A stretch of DNA of 64,000 nt from Ceraceosorus guamensis (GCF_003144195.1 NW_020290063.1:28796-92795), one strand, 5' to 3'. Shown: positions 21,731 to 33,944, numbered from the stretch's first letter. Notes: generated by a model from the letters alone, not told the origin. Translations and numbers: made by a program.

Positions 21731-24037
21731 CTAGCTTTTGGCCTTTTTCGATTTGCTCTTGGGCGCAGCGGGCTGCTCGGACCTGGTTTGGGAAATCGCT
21801 ATGGAAATGTCCGCGCCATACCTGGCGGCCACAGCTTTTCGAGCAGCCTGCTGTCGAATGACCAAAGCTTGATGCTCTTCCAAGCGTTGTCTGACGTATT
21901 CGACGGCTGAGCGGAAAAGCGCGGAAAAGAAAAAAGTGTTTAGCTGGCGCTTCTGGAAAGTCAGTGCCCACACGCGATGCTCACTTTCGTGCAAGACGAT
22001 GGCTTCGCTGCGCGGTCCTGCCCTCCCATCAATCTTTTCTCCACCCACTTCCCAACCTTCCTTTTTCTTGCTGGCAGCAGGAGCAGGCGATGGGTCGGTG
22101 TCCATGCTGGAGCCATCTCTGCTCTTTTCAGCAGCAGCAGCAGCGCTCGCCTCCGCACCCAACGCTTCTCTGAGGTTAGGCACCAGATCACAAAGCATCT
22201 CGTAACCTTTCCTGATATTCGCGCGCCTCTTTTGCTCCGACGCGATGTGATTGGCCTTCTTTTCCGCATCTGTCAGCAAGACGTGCGGCGCGCCCTTTTC
22301 CTTCTTTGCCGCTGACGCCGCGGCCGAGCTGCTCGCCTTGCTCGGACCGCCCTCTTCATCTGCATCCACCTCTGCGCTGCCTCCAGGCCGCTTGGAATCG
22401 CACTTCTTCAAAAGTCCCGCTCTCCTCTGTTCCCGAAGCATCTCAAGATGCGGCTGGAGCTTCTCAAAGGGCGTCGAATGAAAAGTCGCGCGTAAAGTAG
22501 ACGGAATCGACTCCAAGCCTTTTTGCACATCGATGCTGACTGGCGGTGGCATGGGCGCAGGTGGGGCCGCACGGCTCGGGGAACTCTCGAGGAAAGCTTG
22601 CGCTCTCTTTGCAAAAGAGTCTGATGATTGCGCCTCTCTCTGTGAGCCCTTGACTTCGCTGCTTCGTCCCCTTGGTTGACCGCCAGCCGACTCTGCAATC
22701 TCATTTGACTTACTACCCGGCAAAGCATGCGTGGATACAGCTGCTCCTGCGCCAGCCCGATGCAAGCTGGTTGATCTGTTTGGCGTCCCAGATTGCCAGC
22801 TTTGTGCGCCCTGTTCAGAGGGGTGAAAATGCTGCGCGGAGGCTGGTGCTGCTTGTCCTGGAGCTGCAGGGAATGAGTGCGTCGAAGGGAAGGATAAGCC
22901 CAACATGCCCAGATTGGAAGGCTGTCGGCCCGAGTCCGAGCCTGAACGTTGTGGCCACATGTGCTGCGATCCAGGAGGCGCATTGTAGGAGTGCGCTTGA
23001 CCTCCCACGAACGAAGCCCCTCCCGGTGCGGGTTGAAAATGCGGGCCTGCTGGATGTGAGGGCCCGCTGGCTTGCGGTACATACCCGCCAGGTGCGGAGG
23101 CCGTCGCGCCAAAATGCGAAGGAGGCTGCACACCGTATTTGGCCAGTGCAGCGGCATAAGCTTGGCCGTGGGGGCCGGGAGGGTAATCCGGAACGCCATC
23201 GCTGCCATCGCCAGCATATGGCGCTTGTTGTCCAGCATTCAGCTGATAGATGGGATGTCTGCTGATCTGCGGGGTATGCGCCTGACTTGCGCTGCCAGAC
23301 CGGGCGTGCGCCAAGTACTTGTCCCTTTCGGCTTGCAGAGCTTCCAACTGCTCCAACTGCCAGGCGCGATCTTTGCCGTAAGCACCCCGCTGTCCGGATC
23401 CCACGGGTGTGTTGCTGCCGCTGCCACTACCCTCGCCCGCTTTGCTTCCCTCACCGCCGCTCGCCATACCCATGCTCTGACCTGCGCTCGAGAAGCTGCT
23501 GCGCTCTGCACTGCTATTGCCGCCATTGGCTGCAGCAGTTGCATTCAGCCATTGAGGATCGAAGAGGCTGGGTCTGTGCGCCGACTTTTCCCAATTCTGA
23601 CCAGCCAAACCCATGGAAGCGCGCGGCTGTGAAGAGCTTGCTTGTGCGCTGGCTGAAGGCATGGTGTAGTAGTTGGATGGCCCAGCGGTGGCTGACGTTG
23701 GCATGCTCGCTTGATAAGAGCCACCGTTTGGGTTCGCGCCCCTGGGAGGTGCGCCCATGCCGCCGAGATTGGGAGGAAGCACAGAGGGAACCTTGAAACC
23801 TGGAGCGCCAATGGTGAATGGATCAAAAGTGTCGGCGCTGCTCAAGCTGTCGGTCAGGAAGCGGGTCTCGGATGCGTCGAAGAGGCTGTGCCCAGGGTGA
23901 GCTTCCGAGATGGCGTTGCCGTCATGATTGGGGCGAGCTTGCGCCACCTGCTCTGATGCCATGCTAGAGCTGGTCGCAAAGGGGATGTTGGCAGGACCAC
24001 TTGTAGCGTGTTGAGCGCGCAAAGCCAGCGTTGCCAT
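21731..24037 (-). CDS. bHLH transcription factor
   Basis: Exons 24037-21985 and 21906-21731 on the minus strand encode 742 residues. The first about 590 residues are Gly/Ser/Ala/Gln-rich and look disordered. The basic-helix-loop-helix domain begins near residue 597: HIASEQKRRANIRKGYEML is the basic region and helix 1, with the His/Glu/Arg pattern of E-box binders. A long loop of about 60 residues follows, then helix 2 (SEAIVLHETVEYVRQRLEE), and the C-terminus is lysine-rich. Helix 2 is split by a 78-nt intron (GTGAGC donor). The intron is a multiple of three and stop-free, so retention would insert 26 residues into helix 2. The extended loop recalls fungal Ino4-like factors, but the target is unknown. 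Confidence 0.88.
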   Translation of the reverse strand: MATLALRAQHATSGPANIPFATSSSMASEQVAQARPNHDGNAISEAHPGHSLFDASETRFLTDSLSSADTFDPFTIGAPGFKVPSVLPPNLGGMGAPPRGANPNGGSYQASMPTSATAGPSNYYTMPSASAQASSSQPRASMGLAGQNWEKSAHRPSLFDPQWLNATAAANGGNSSAERSSFSSAGQSMGMASGGEGSKAGEGSGSGSNTPVGSGQRGAYGKDRAWQLEQLEALQAERDKYLAHARSGSASQAHTPQISRHPIYQLNAGQQAPYAGDGSDGVPDYPPGPHGQAYAAALAKYGVQPPSHFGATASAPGGYVPQASGPSHPAGPHFQPAPGGASFVGGQAHSYNAPPGSQHMWPQRSGSDSGRQPSNLGMLGLSFPSTHSFPAAPGQAAPASAQHFHPSEQGAQSWQSGTPNRSTSLHRAGAGAAVSTHALPGSKSNEIAESAGGQPRGRSSEVKGSQREAQSSDSFAKRAQAFLESSPSRAAPPAPMPPPVSIDVQKGLESIPSTLRATFHSTPFEKLQPHLEMLREQRRAGLLKKCDSKRPGGSAEVDADEEGGPSKASSSAAASAAKKEKGAPHVLLTDAEKKANHIASEQKRRANIRKGYEMLCDLVPNLREALGAEASAAAAAEKSRDGSSMDTDPSPAPAASKKKEGWEVGGEKIDGRAGPRSEAIVLHESEHRVWALTFQKRQLNTFFFSALFRSAVEYVRQRLEEHQALVIRQQAARKAVAARYGADISIAISQTRSEQPAAPKSKSKKAKS

Positions 24038-26062
24038 CGCCCCTCGCCAGACTTGATCGACGCAGCCCCCACCCGAAGCGGTTTGACTTGTAGCCCAGTG
24101 ACGAGTGCTGCTCTCGAGTGCCAGGTGATGATGGTGCTAGAAGCGACGCGTCGTATGACCTCGCTCGTTGCAATGATCAGAGCTTCGTTGCTCGGCGAGC
24201 GTTGCGCACAGAAGACTTTGTGACAAAGTCTGGGGCCGGTGAGGTGCAAGCGGTGATGGGCAATGCGCGTGATTGGGCTGGTGATGGCAAGCTTGCTGCT
24301 GGGGAAGAAGCCAAGGTCGACCAGCAGGGCTAGCGCGTGTCCAAATGTCCGGATATCATGCGCGGAGGTCGAGATGGGTTGCGCGATGTGTGATTGCTGT
24401 GATTGCTGAGTGGGACGAGACAGTCAAAAGAGGCGGAGAGAGAGGAGGGAGAGAGAGGGCAAGGCAGACGGAGAGATGATACTTGCAGGGTAGGCAGGCA
24501 GGCAGACAGGCAGCCTCCTCCTCCTCCCGCCTGGTGCGAATCTCCAATCAAAATCAAATCAAATGCACCTCTCGCAGAGCGGGTCGTGGGGTAGAATCCA
24601 GCCAGCCAGCCAGCCAGCATTCTGCGCGTGTGATCACATCCGTCCCACACACACACACACGAGGAGGTCGCGCGGCACCTCACGAAAGCGGCAATTCAAG
24701 GTTACCGGTCATTCAAAGCATGCGAACAGCACAACATCCAGCACACCCACGGGACGGCAGCGGCAAATAGAAAAAATTGGATCAAATCTGCAGCCCCAGC
24801 TCACGGCGAGCGGGCGGGCGGGCGGCCGTCGCAGAACCGCGCGCGCTTGCAGCAGCGAGCATCGATGCAAAATCAAAGTTGAGTGAATGCTCCCGGGCTG
24901 GCTTGGCGAAAGTCAAGAGTCTTGAGTGGAGATTTTGTAGTCATGCAATACAAGTCTGAATTGAAATATTGTCCAAGTGCGACGCGCCTACTTGAACATT
25001 TTTAAGCCCCCTTCAACGATTGGATACGCCGGAGCAAATTACAAAAGCGGTGACATTCAAACTGACGGCTCAACATTGAATTTCTGAATTGAATTCTCGA
25101 TTCAATATTCAAGCGCCGCCCTGGCCAAGCATCACACGCAAGACGCCATGCGGGCATGCATGCAGCTACAGTTTGAGTAGCTCCCTCGGCCCGCCCGTCT
25201 GTGAGCCCTCTGCTCGTCGTCCCGCTGCTGCATGCTGACCCGCTGATGGGCTATCACTGCGAGTCTCGAGTCGAGTCTATTAAGGCGGGTGCTCGACCCG
25301 CGAAGTCTTAAAAGTACAGCGTCCCACACATCCTGCGACAGCATGCAGCGCGCGCATGCAGCCCATTCTTGTTTGCATGCGCAAGGTTCAAAGTCAAGAG
25401 TCTTGATGAGTCTTGAATTCTGATGAGGTCTGCGCGGCGGTTGGTGCGAAGCGCCAAGAAGCAGGGGGCGGCGGCGGCGGCTGGGCTTCTCACCCAAGTC
25501 ACGTGAAAATGATTGTAGTCCTACGCATGGAGGTCCGCAACGCGGCGCTTGGAGGCTTCTTGCATGGCGAATCATGCGGACGCATGGCGGTGCGGTGCGC
25601 TATCTTGCAATCAGCTGCAGCTCATCCTCGTGCTTTCGCTGCCTCTCTCTCTCCACCACGAGGTCGTTGAGCGCGCGTAGGATCAAGCAAGATTCACCAG
25701 GCGCTACTCAATGACGAGCAAGGAACGTGCGAGAGAGAGAGAGAAAGAGAGAGGGTCACAGTGCCTGGCGAAGAAGCTGCGATGTGCTCGGCCGGCTGTG
25801 TAACGACCACGCAGTTCAGAAGAAGGTTTGGGCGTAGCGAAGCTCAAGACTGGAGCGCAATCGTATCATATATATAAAGACGTGTGTAGTCTGGAGGTCT
25901 GGGGCAAGAGGTCGAGAAAACGATTCACATTCACAATCCGCCTGCAAGCGCACATTAGACCCGCACACCCATTCAATCCCCATCTTTCCCCCCTCCCTCC
26001 TCCCCATCTTCCCCCTCTCCCCTCCCAGCCCTGCACGCATCAACCACCACCTTTCGTGGAGC
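24038..26062. other. Gene-free divergent intergenic region
   Basis: About 2 kb upstream of both the bHLH and the DUF4246 genes. It holds GAGAGAGG and GGCAGGCAGGCA runs (24430-24520), ACACAC near 24648, GCCAGCCAGCCAG near 24598, and many words of the form GAATTCTCGATTCAA, AGTCAAGAGTCTTGA and CACGTGA (near 25080, 25390 and 25500). A GA-rich run lies near 25733. Confidence 0.55.
25867..25879 (+). promoter_or_regulatory. TATA box candidate for the DUF4246 gene
   Basis: TATATATAAAG sits about 190 nt before the upstream ATG at 26063 and is followed by a pyrimidine-rich stretch, a plausible core-promoter arrangement. Confidence 0.4.
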
Positions 26063-26179
26063 ATGTTTCCTTTGAGCAGCGAACAGCATGACTTGCTCAT
26101 CAAAGCGGCGCGCTTGCCGCAGTATCGCCCACCCAGACCCGATAATGCGACCATTGCTAACGGCATGTATGCACCTTAA
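26063..26179 (+). other. Short open frame ending in TAA, in frame with the DUF4246 gene
   Basis: An ATG at 26063 opens 38 codons (MFPLSSEQHDLLIKAARLPQ and onward) that stop at TAA 26177-26179. The same frame then continues without another stop through LRPDELALRMLCDQVL to the intron donor at 26228. It reads like the original N-terminus interrupted by a nonsense codon, but it could also be an upstream ORF. Confidence 0.5.
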
Positions 26180-26206
26180 CTGCGCCCCGATGAGCTCGCG
26201 CTGAGG

Positions 26207-29061
26207 ATGCTTTGCGATCAAGTGTTGGTGAGTCCACAACGCTCGGTTGAAAATCGCGACTGCGATTGGGAAGGCGCCGCCGAGGGTTATAATGATCGTT
26301 CCCGCGCTAACGATGTTACACCATACAGCCGCAAGATGCGCGAGCCTGCATCGATGCAATGGTCTCGAGACTGTGGCGAGAGGCTGATCAATGGGTCAGT
26401 GACAAGGGAGTCCCAAATGAGGAAAGGAAAGTCACCAATCCAGACAGCGGCTTGTCGGCTCGATTCAAACGTGATGTGGACACCACTGTTCCCAAGGTGG
26501 TGCTGGACATCGACGGACGCATCGCCTTGGACAGAGCCTGGCGGGTAGAGCAAGTGCGCTTCCTCCTGACGCTGGACCATCAGCTTAGAGGCAAAGCGTA
26601 CTCAGAGTACGTCGAGCTGTGTCTGGCGTTTCGACAACGCACCCTTACAGAGGTGAAGAGCTACACGTGGTGCAAGGCTTGGCTAGTAGGTGCAGTGCAG
26701 AAGGAGGCCTCTGATTGGCGATCTGGTGCAAGACAGCTGATGCTTGTTTCTTCCACAGAAGGAGCAGTCTTTCGCCAAGAATGCCGCGGATGCTGCTGCA
26801 TTGCTCGTCTACAAGGCATTTTACGCTTTTAATTCCGACTACACCACAATGCAGGGAGTGGAGATGTCAACGACAGACCCTTTCTCCGGAGGCCTTCGAA
26901 CAGCGGACGAGGTTACGATGCTGGCCACTGTAGGAGGTATTCTGGAGAAGCCGGGCTGGTCTCAAAAGGTATTCGAGACCAAGATCACTGACAAGTGGAG
27001 GCAAGAAATGGCCGCGGACGATTATTCGGGTGAGCGAGGTTGATCGCAGGGAACATGACCCGTTTGCTGAATCAGACCCTCCTCGGTAGGGAGGATGATA
27101 GACTATGTCATTGCCCACGTCCAGTGGCTGGCAAAGGGAGCCCAAAGGGGCAAGCCAGAAGCCACAGGCGTTCCTGCGGTGTGGCGACTTGAACAGCCTG
27201 GTGGATCCGACCTGAGAACAGAACTATGCATCCAGGTTCAGCATCTCATCGAATCGGGCGACGAAAGAAAGGAACGAGACTGGCACCCCGGGGTGCGTGC
27301 GATGCTGTGCGCCGATCCTATTTGTCCGGGCTGATCCACACGCTCCCTCTCTCCAGTCCAACGAGCAGGTGCTTGACATCATTCATCCTTCCCTGTACCC
27401 GCTCGTAGATCAACGCTCTTATGTAAAAGCGACAAAGCTGGAAAGAGAGACGCCCGGAGCCCTTGAGATGCTTAAAACAGCTGCGACGCTGTTTGAGACA
27501 GGAAGAGATGGCGTGGATCAATTGAGCCCTTTGCGAGATTTGGCGGAGATTGGCAAAGATGACGGGGAGCTGATTGTCGCTGACTTGACTCTGCCAGTCA
27601 CCAAGCCCAAGGATGTCTGGGACCATGAAGGGGAGCAAAATTACCAGTGGCTTCCAGCGGAAGTCCTGATCACGAACGTGCGCGACCATCAGACAGCAAA
27701 AATTCTCTCGTACATCAACAATCTGCATCCTCAACGTCATGCCAGCGTGTATGCGACTTTGGAAAAAGCTGTGACTGCCTTCGTCCCCCTTTTTGAGGCC
27801 GTCGTCGCCTCCTTATTGCGCGCTTCTCGCGATCGTCTCGATGGCCGCTGGGCCTGTGACGCTTTCCTCCCAGGAGTATTACAGCCCGAGCGCAAGGACT
27901 TTTGGGAGCCCATGGAGCTCGAAGCGAAGCAGGATGACACTACGCCTCCTTCGGGGCCGGCAGAGCCCTCGGACCCGGACGACAAAGATGCTTGGGACAA
28001 GTATGAGGAGCGTGCGGTGCGGTGGGAGGAGACGCGAAAGTTTGTGAGACCTGAAGTTGCTACTTGGAAGGAGCCCATTCCCGATGTCCCTGTCTCGCTT
28101 GCCGGACGCACGCTCCAAATCATATTTAAGATAGCAAGCGTGGAGCTCACGCCGGATAGACCAAAGTATGAAGGTGGCTCCTGGCACCTGGAAGGAACAC
28201 GAAGGGAGAAAATCTGCGGTACCGGCATTTACTACCTTGAAAACGAAAACGTCACGACGCCAGCGCTGGAATTCCGGCAGTACGTCGATCCAGATTACCT
28301 TTCTCACGAACAGAACTTATATGACCATGTGAGATGTTTCTGGCTCGAGCACCTAGCAATTCGCTAACACCACAACTCTGACTCACCTTCAGCTCGAAGC
28401 TGTGTACGGGTTTGAGAACGATTCTACAGGTCAAAATCAGCTCCTGGGTCGCATCTCAACCTCGGAAGGCCGGGGCGTCTGCTTTCCCAACTGCTGGCAA
28501 CACAGACTCTCGCCGTTTGAGCTTTCAGACAAGACCAAAAGAGGGCATAGAAGATTCCTGGTGATGTTTCTTGTTGACCTATTCGAACGCGTTCCATCCA
28601 CCGCGGAGGTCCGACCTCAACAGCTCGACTGGCTGCTCGATAGCCTTAGCGAGCACAAGGACACACACATGGCGGCGTTGCCGGTCGAAGGCAAGTCTCA
28701 AGGTGCATTACATCCTGTGCAAAGCATCTCACAAGAATCAATGTCTCCGCTCATTCCATCAGTACAAACCCAGATCTTCAGGGAGATAGATTCGGCATGC
28801 GAGGCGAACGAATGGCTACCACTCGATCACGATGCCGATCGCTTCGAGGAGCGCAAAGCTTACTGCCTCAGACAAGCACCACAGGAATCATTGGATGGTG
28901 ACTCTAAGGGAGAGCGTTTTCGGCCACCACGGCCTAACAATCTGCCTATGACCCGTTCTGAAGCCATGCAACATCGGCTGGCTCTGATGGCGCAACGCTC
29001 CGCACGCGCCTACCAGCAGAATGACGAATATGAGAATACGTGGAGCTTGTGCGAGCACTGA
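26207..29061 (+). CDS. DUF4246 family protein (fungal, 2OG-oxygenase-like)
   Basis: Exons 26207-26227, 26329-26652, 26759-27029, 27090-27292, 27357-28328 and 28393-29061 encode 819 residues. Family blocks are clear: KPGWSQKVFETKITDKW, then VLDIIHPSLYPLV, WLPAEVLITNV with SYINNLHPQRH, YEGGSWHLEG, GTGIYYLENENVT and NCWQHRLSPFEL. The His in SWHLEG and the His/Arg in QHRLSPFE suggest a metal site of the Fe(II)/2-oxoglutarate type; no substrate is known. Junctions are supported by motif continuity (DH-LEAVYGFEN, HPG-SNEQVLDI). The start used here is the first ATG after the in-frame TAA at 26177, which leaves a 21-nt first exon. If the native start was 26063, the gene carries a nonsense mutation. 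Confidence 0.82.
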
Positions 29062-31474
29062 AGAGCATGTCGGCAGCAACGATGCGCTCTGCTCGCAGCG
29101 AATTTGAAGTCAACGTTTGCGAATTGGGATGCGCTATTGTCACAGGTTGGAGCCATGCGCTGGGTCTCGCGGAGGCTTCTGATTTGTTTGCTGCAGTACT
29201 TGCGTGCAAGACCATCTGACGTCCTCCAATGCTCTAAATGCGTACGACGCCCGCTATTCCTGTCTGCTCGCTGGTGTCTGAGGCAGCATCCAAGCCGCAA
29301 ACAGACCGGGGCGCTTACACAAAAAGGAAGCGGATTAGCGAAAACTGTGATGCCATCTGCGTTCTTGTGCCCTGGATGGACGTTGGATTTAGACTCCGTA
29401 GGTGGGCCAACTAAGCACGCTTACGCCTGCATTGGGAGCTCTTTCACGAGAGGGGCAAGGAAGGTGGGCCCTGGCAGCATGCTGAGGGCGTATACCTCCA
29501 GTTTGATCTTCCCCTGTGTGTCACCTAGTCTTTTGAGCCAGTGGGAGAGGCGCCGCTTGGTAGCATCTTGCAGGAGCGCTTCTACGCTATCCTTAGGGAA
29601 AAAGATCATCTGTGCACCTGCAAGCAGATTGGACTGAAAAAGATGTCCAGGCGGTCGCAAAGGGCGTCTCCAGCAAGGTGAAAGAGGCTGCATCCTTCTT
29701 CAACAAGCTGCCAGTGTTGCGCGCCTCCACGCGCTGTACAAGGTGCTTGTTGACCTGGTGTCGTACTGCCAAGGCAAAGATGGTTGCAGATGAGAAGGAC
29801 AATTTCTTCGATGATGCACAGCTTTTCTTGCCCCAAGTTGGTCTGCCCCGTTAGATGAAAAGGAAAGCTCACATTGCCACGACTCATCCACGATCCCACA
29901 CCCTCCCCTCAGCATCATGTTCACACTCAGGGATTTTGGCCTCTTGCGCAACGTTGATACGATCGATTCTGACAACCTCCTGGTGGACAAGATGAGCCTA
30001 CATGCATACATGCCATGCTCAAACCGGCCTGTATGTGCGGTGATTTGCAATCACTGACGCAAAATTTATCAATTCCACTGCTGCGTGCGCAGAATGGTGC
30101 ATCTGTACCAGCCTTGGTAGGACCGCTGTATCAGAGCAACAGACTGGTCAAAGTCAAGGGTGGTGTTGGATTGGGCGTTCTCCGAGTATAAGCTCCATCC
30201 AGAATGCCTCCAAATCCAAAGGGCTGGCTCCAGGTCGCTTTGCTGCGAACCAGCCGAATCAAGACGGCGCCAACTTGGTCTTTTGAGCGATGCGCAAATT
30301 TTTTTGGGTTAGGTCATAGGCGATGCGGGTGGTCTGGCCAACGTAGATGTGCCTGAAAAGCTGAGTTGTGCCGGATCTGACCCTCGACTCGTCCCAGATG
30401 CGAGCTCTTCGGCGAGAAGCAAGCGTGTGCTGAGAGACGTAGTGCTAATGGGCAAGGTGACGCTCTGATTGATGGTTAGGGCAACGATATCGCGCGCATA
30501 GATGACGGTTTCGGAGCTCCTTGCAGAAAGTCGCACGTCTGGGAGCCACTTTGCAGCCTTATCGCGAGCAGGCTCGTCTCCCCGCGCAACCAAGATGTAC
30601 TGGACTTTTGCAAGTCGAAAGTCCTGGGGTAGGGCAACAACCCCCAACATGACTCGCGAGCAAAAAATTGGATCTTCTCAATGGGGCGTGCCAAAGACTG
30701 GACCACGACTGGAGAAGCAAAGCCAATTCTGGACGCACTGGGAACCAGAGTTGATCTGGCAGCTTGTAAGACGGCTTAGCAGAGCAGACATTTTTGCTTG
30801 AGGAAGAGCAGGTGCAAAGGAGCCAGCTGGAGGGATGTTTGATGCATCTTGAGAGGACAAAGCGTGGGATGGCATGGTCTGTGGGGCAAGCAACAGCGCG
30901 GCAATGGCATTACCCATGGTAAGCAAAGTTTTCCGGAGATTGCCATCATGCTTGGCCTCTCCGCCACTGCTTTCTTCCAGAACCTTAGCCTGTTCAGGCA
31001 TACTGGCATCATCAAGCGCTTCACCCACAGGAGCATTGCCTTGCAAAAGCAGAGAAGAGCCCTGACCGTGCTTGGACTGGCTCTGCTTAGATCTCGTACT
31101 GGATGGGAATGAGGATGGCTGAACAGTAGCTCTGACTTGAGAAGATGCGGAAGTCTGCGAAGGCTGCTGCTGCAAAACAGAGCTGTCAAGACTGCGTTGT
31201 TGGGGTAGCCCATGATGGCCAAGTAGCACCGCAAATGCCGATTGTACACACTTTAAAGGTTGCATGGGGTGAACAGTACAAGCACCCTTTTCAGCAGGGT
31301 ACTGCTTTGGCCCCAGTGGAACAGATCAATGAGCAATGCTTGGCCATATATGCATGCTGTGACATGCTTATTGTCCCTTAGAGACACTGCCATCTTTGCA
31401 ATGTGCTTCTGAAGCTCTGTGGACAGCTCCAAGAAAGACATGCAAGAGTTTCCACTCCTTGCTTGGCACCTGCC

Positions 31475-31843
31475 TTGGCAGCAATGCTCAACTCTAAAGG
31501 TTGTATGGCCAGACAACACTGCCAGACCGTCCATGCATTGATGGCTATTGCAGAGGGCAACAAAGATGAAAATTGGTTGATGGGTCTCTTCCGCAATGCA
31601 TTTATGTCCAACACTTATGTTCAAGACAATATTGCTTGAGTGCGGCGTGGGATTCCACAAAGTTAGGGGACAAGAGAGCATCCTGAATGCAAGCTTGCCT
31701 TCACAAGCCCTGAACCCTTGGCTTTCAACGTTGACCAGGGAAATGTCCTTCTTGCTTTTGACAGGGGACCAAAATCTTTGCCACAATTGCGAGCGACAAA
31801 CTGATGGGCAAAGTTTGTTGGCAGCAATGCTCAACTCTAAAGG
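31475..31843. repeat. Pair of exact 26-bp repeats
   Basis: TTGGCAGCAATGCTCAACTC followed by TAAAGG occurs at 31475-31500 and exactly again at 31818-31843. A weaker third copy (CACTTTAAAGGTTGCATGG) lies near 31248. In all three, the minus strand reads (M/I)(Q/L)PL with variable continuation. Confidence 0.75.
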
Positions 31844-32414
31844 TAGCATGGGAGTGCAAGTACCTCTTTGAGCAGGTAGTGCAAGTGAACCAGCACACTG
31901 TTTCCTTGTTCAGGAGCTGAGAAGCATTGGTCTGCACAAAGCTGCTGCCTGCAAACAAAAAGCAAGAGGGGTGAGCAGACATATTTGGAGTGCTTTAAAT
32001 ATACACACCACTCACCATTATGCTCAGTGTCTTGCCAAATGGCTGGCACAATCTTTGCAAAGTGTTGCTTGTGATTGGTACTCATTCTCCACGGCAGACC
32101 TGTCTTGTAGCCCTTGCTGTTCCTGTGGCTGTGTGCAGAATCGCCAGATCAAGTGCTTGGGCAAGACAGTACCTATCCTCAGCCACAAGCTGCAGCAACA
32201 TTGCGAAGAATCTTGTTGATGCAGCTGCACACGATCCAGATGACTGATGTTGAGGTGAATTGGATCACAGGGGCAATAAATTGATCAGTAAATGCGCACA
32301 AATGACTGCATGAAGCAAAATCAAGCTATGATTGGGTCCATTGGGCCAAAAATTGATCACATGGCGTCAGGTGTAGCCTGGAACTGCTCTTCTTTGATCT
32401 GTCCTGTTGTACAC

Positions 32415-32512
32415 TGTCTCATTATGGCTGTAATCCATGAGAGCAAGAACCCGCTGAAATGCTGCTGGCCCTTGCCCACAACCAAGACCAAAGAGCCCAT
32501 AGTCATCATGGT
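32415..32512. repeat. 98-bp direct repeat, copy 1
   Basis: Matches 33077-33174 with about three mismatches over 98 bp. The flanks share further shorter blocks, such as GACCCTCTGTAGGGCTGCA near 32597 and 33179. Confidence 0.85.
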
Positions 32513-33076
32513 GCTGGCTGCGCAGAGCCTTGGCAGTGATGTCCTTCATGACAATGACTGAGGGACATTTGATGCCGGTGCAACTGACCATGTCGTTGAC
32601 CCTCTGTAGGGCTGCACGACATTGTGCAAACCGTGAAGGGGGCAAACGACACCGTGGATCAGTACCCTCTGCCGGACAACATTGTGCAAACCATGAGGGG
32701 GACCGGTCGTCCAAAACCCTGATCCCTCATGGGGCATCAGTGCGGCTGGCAGGAGAACCACGGTAAAATCTGTTGTGCATGCCTTGCACAGTCAACAAGG
32801 AACCCTGCCAACAACATGGAGCAAAAGACCACTCGCTTGCTCCAGACAGAATGCCTCTCAAACGCAACTTGCAGGCTCCTCCAGGCAAACATGCGTCACT
32901 GGAGGGGACTCACGGCCAAGGTCTTCTATTACAATCCATCCAATCCAGAAGCCCAAAGCCTGTGTCGCCATCACGACGACGAGTCCGCGCACGACACGCT
33001 GGACTCTGGTCAAGATGGTCGCTTGCTCCAGACGGAACACCTCTCGAACGCGACTCGCAGGCTCCTCCAGCCATGT

Positions 33077-33174
33077 TGTCTCATCATGGCTGTAATCCAT
33101 GAGAGCAAGAAGCCGCTGAAATGCTGCTGGCCCTTGCCCACAACCAAGACCAAAGAGCCCACAGTCATCATGGT
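33077..33174. repeat. 98-bp direct repeat, copy 2
   Basis: Second copy of the 32415-32512 unit, 662 bp downstream and in the same orientation. Upstream, a diverged pair of about 55 bp (near 32828 and 33020, both with CTTGCTCCAGAC) shows that a longer segment was duplicated. Confidence 0.85.
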
Positions 33175-33660
33175 CCATGACCCTCTGTAGGGCTGCATGA
33201 GCGTCCAGCATTGAGCTATCCAGATGGCAGAGATGGGCATGGTTCTGGAGAATGAGGTTGCCAATGCCTACATTCACCTTGCCCACAGCAGGATGCCCAT
33301 CTTGAATGCCAGCACTCTCAAAGAGCCACAAGACTGCCTTGCAGTGTTGAAGAGCAGGGTTAAATTGCACATGTAAACCACCCTGTGCTGAATTTAGGGA
33401 CAGTGGACCTGCAACTTCCAGTCATCAATGACTGATGTCCAGAGGAGCTCAATGGTGTTGCAATCTTCATGCTTCTCCACCAGCGTACAGATGTTGCCAT
33501 TGGAGCGCTTGTGCCTGTGCCCCATGTGCACAAGACCATAAGAGCACAATCTCTTCAAGAGTTTGCAAAGCCTGCCTCTGGCCCTGGGCCACCAAGTGAG
33601 CTCTTTTGCAGCTGTTGGAGACAGCGTAGCTGTTCTTGCGTCTTGACGGCTCAACATCTT

Positions 33661-33765
33661 CTCTTCTGTGCAACGAGACATGTCTTGGGGGAGATGCTGC
33701 ACCAAGGCGCAATTGAATGAAGCCTTCCATTGTGCTCTTCTGTGCAACAAAACATGTCTTGGGGG
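33661..33765. repeat. Pair of 31-bp repeats
   Basis: A 31-bp unit beginning CTCTTCTGTGCAAC and ending ACATGTCTTGGGGG occurs at 33661-33691 and 33735-33765 with two mismatches. Confidence 0.75.
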
Positions 33766-33905
33766 TGCCACATGGTATGTGGGCTGAGTGCGCGTCCAGT
33801 CAAAGCATCTCCTTGCGCTGCGCAGAATCCAGCAGGATCAGTGTGCAAGGGCAAGATTTTAGACAAGAGCAAAGGTGCGTACTTTGCGCCTATATCAAGC
33901 TGAAC

Positions 33906-33944
33906 CTACTCACCCTTGCCGACCTGCACTCCCTACAGAGCACC
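33906..33944 (+). repeat. 39-bp promoter-like repeat, copy 1
   Basis: The unit CTACTCACCCTTGCC...CTGCACTCCCTACAG is shared with 37177-37215, with three mismatches. Both copies follow a CTATAT element by 20-30 nt and precede a short open frame, so the repeat may be a copied promoter or leader. Confidence 0.7.

Noticed and set aside
31253-31849. 198-codon minus-strand frame over the 26-bp repeats
   Set aside because: It begins inside repeat DNA, shows no family features, and its codon pattern is no better than other frames there.
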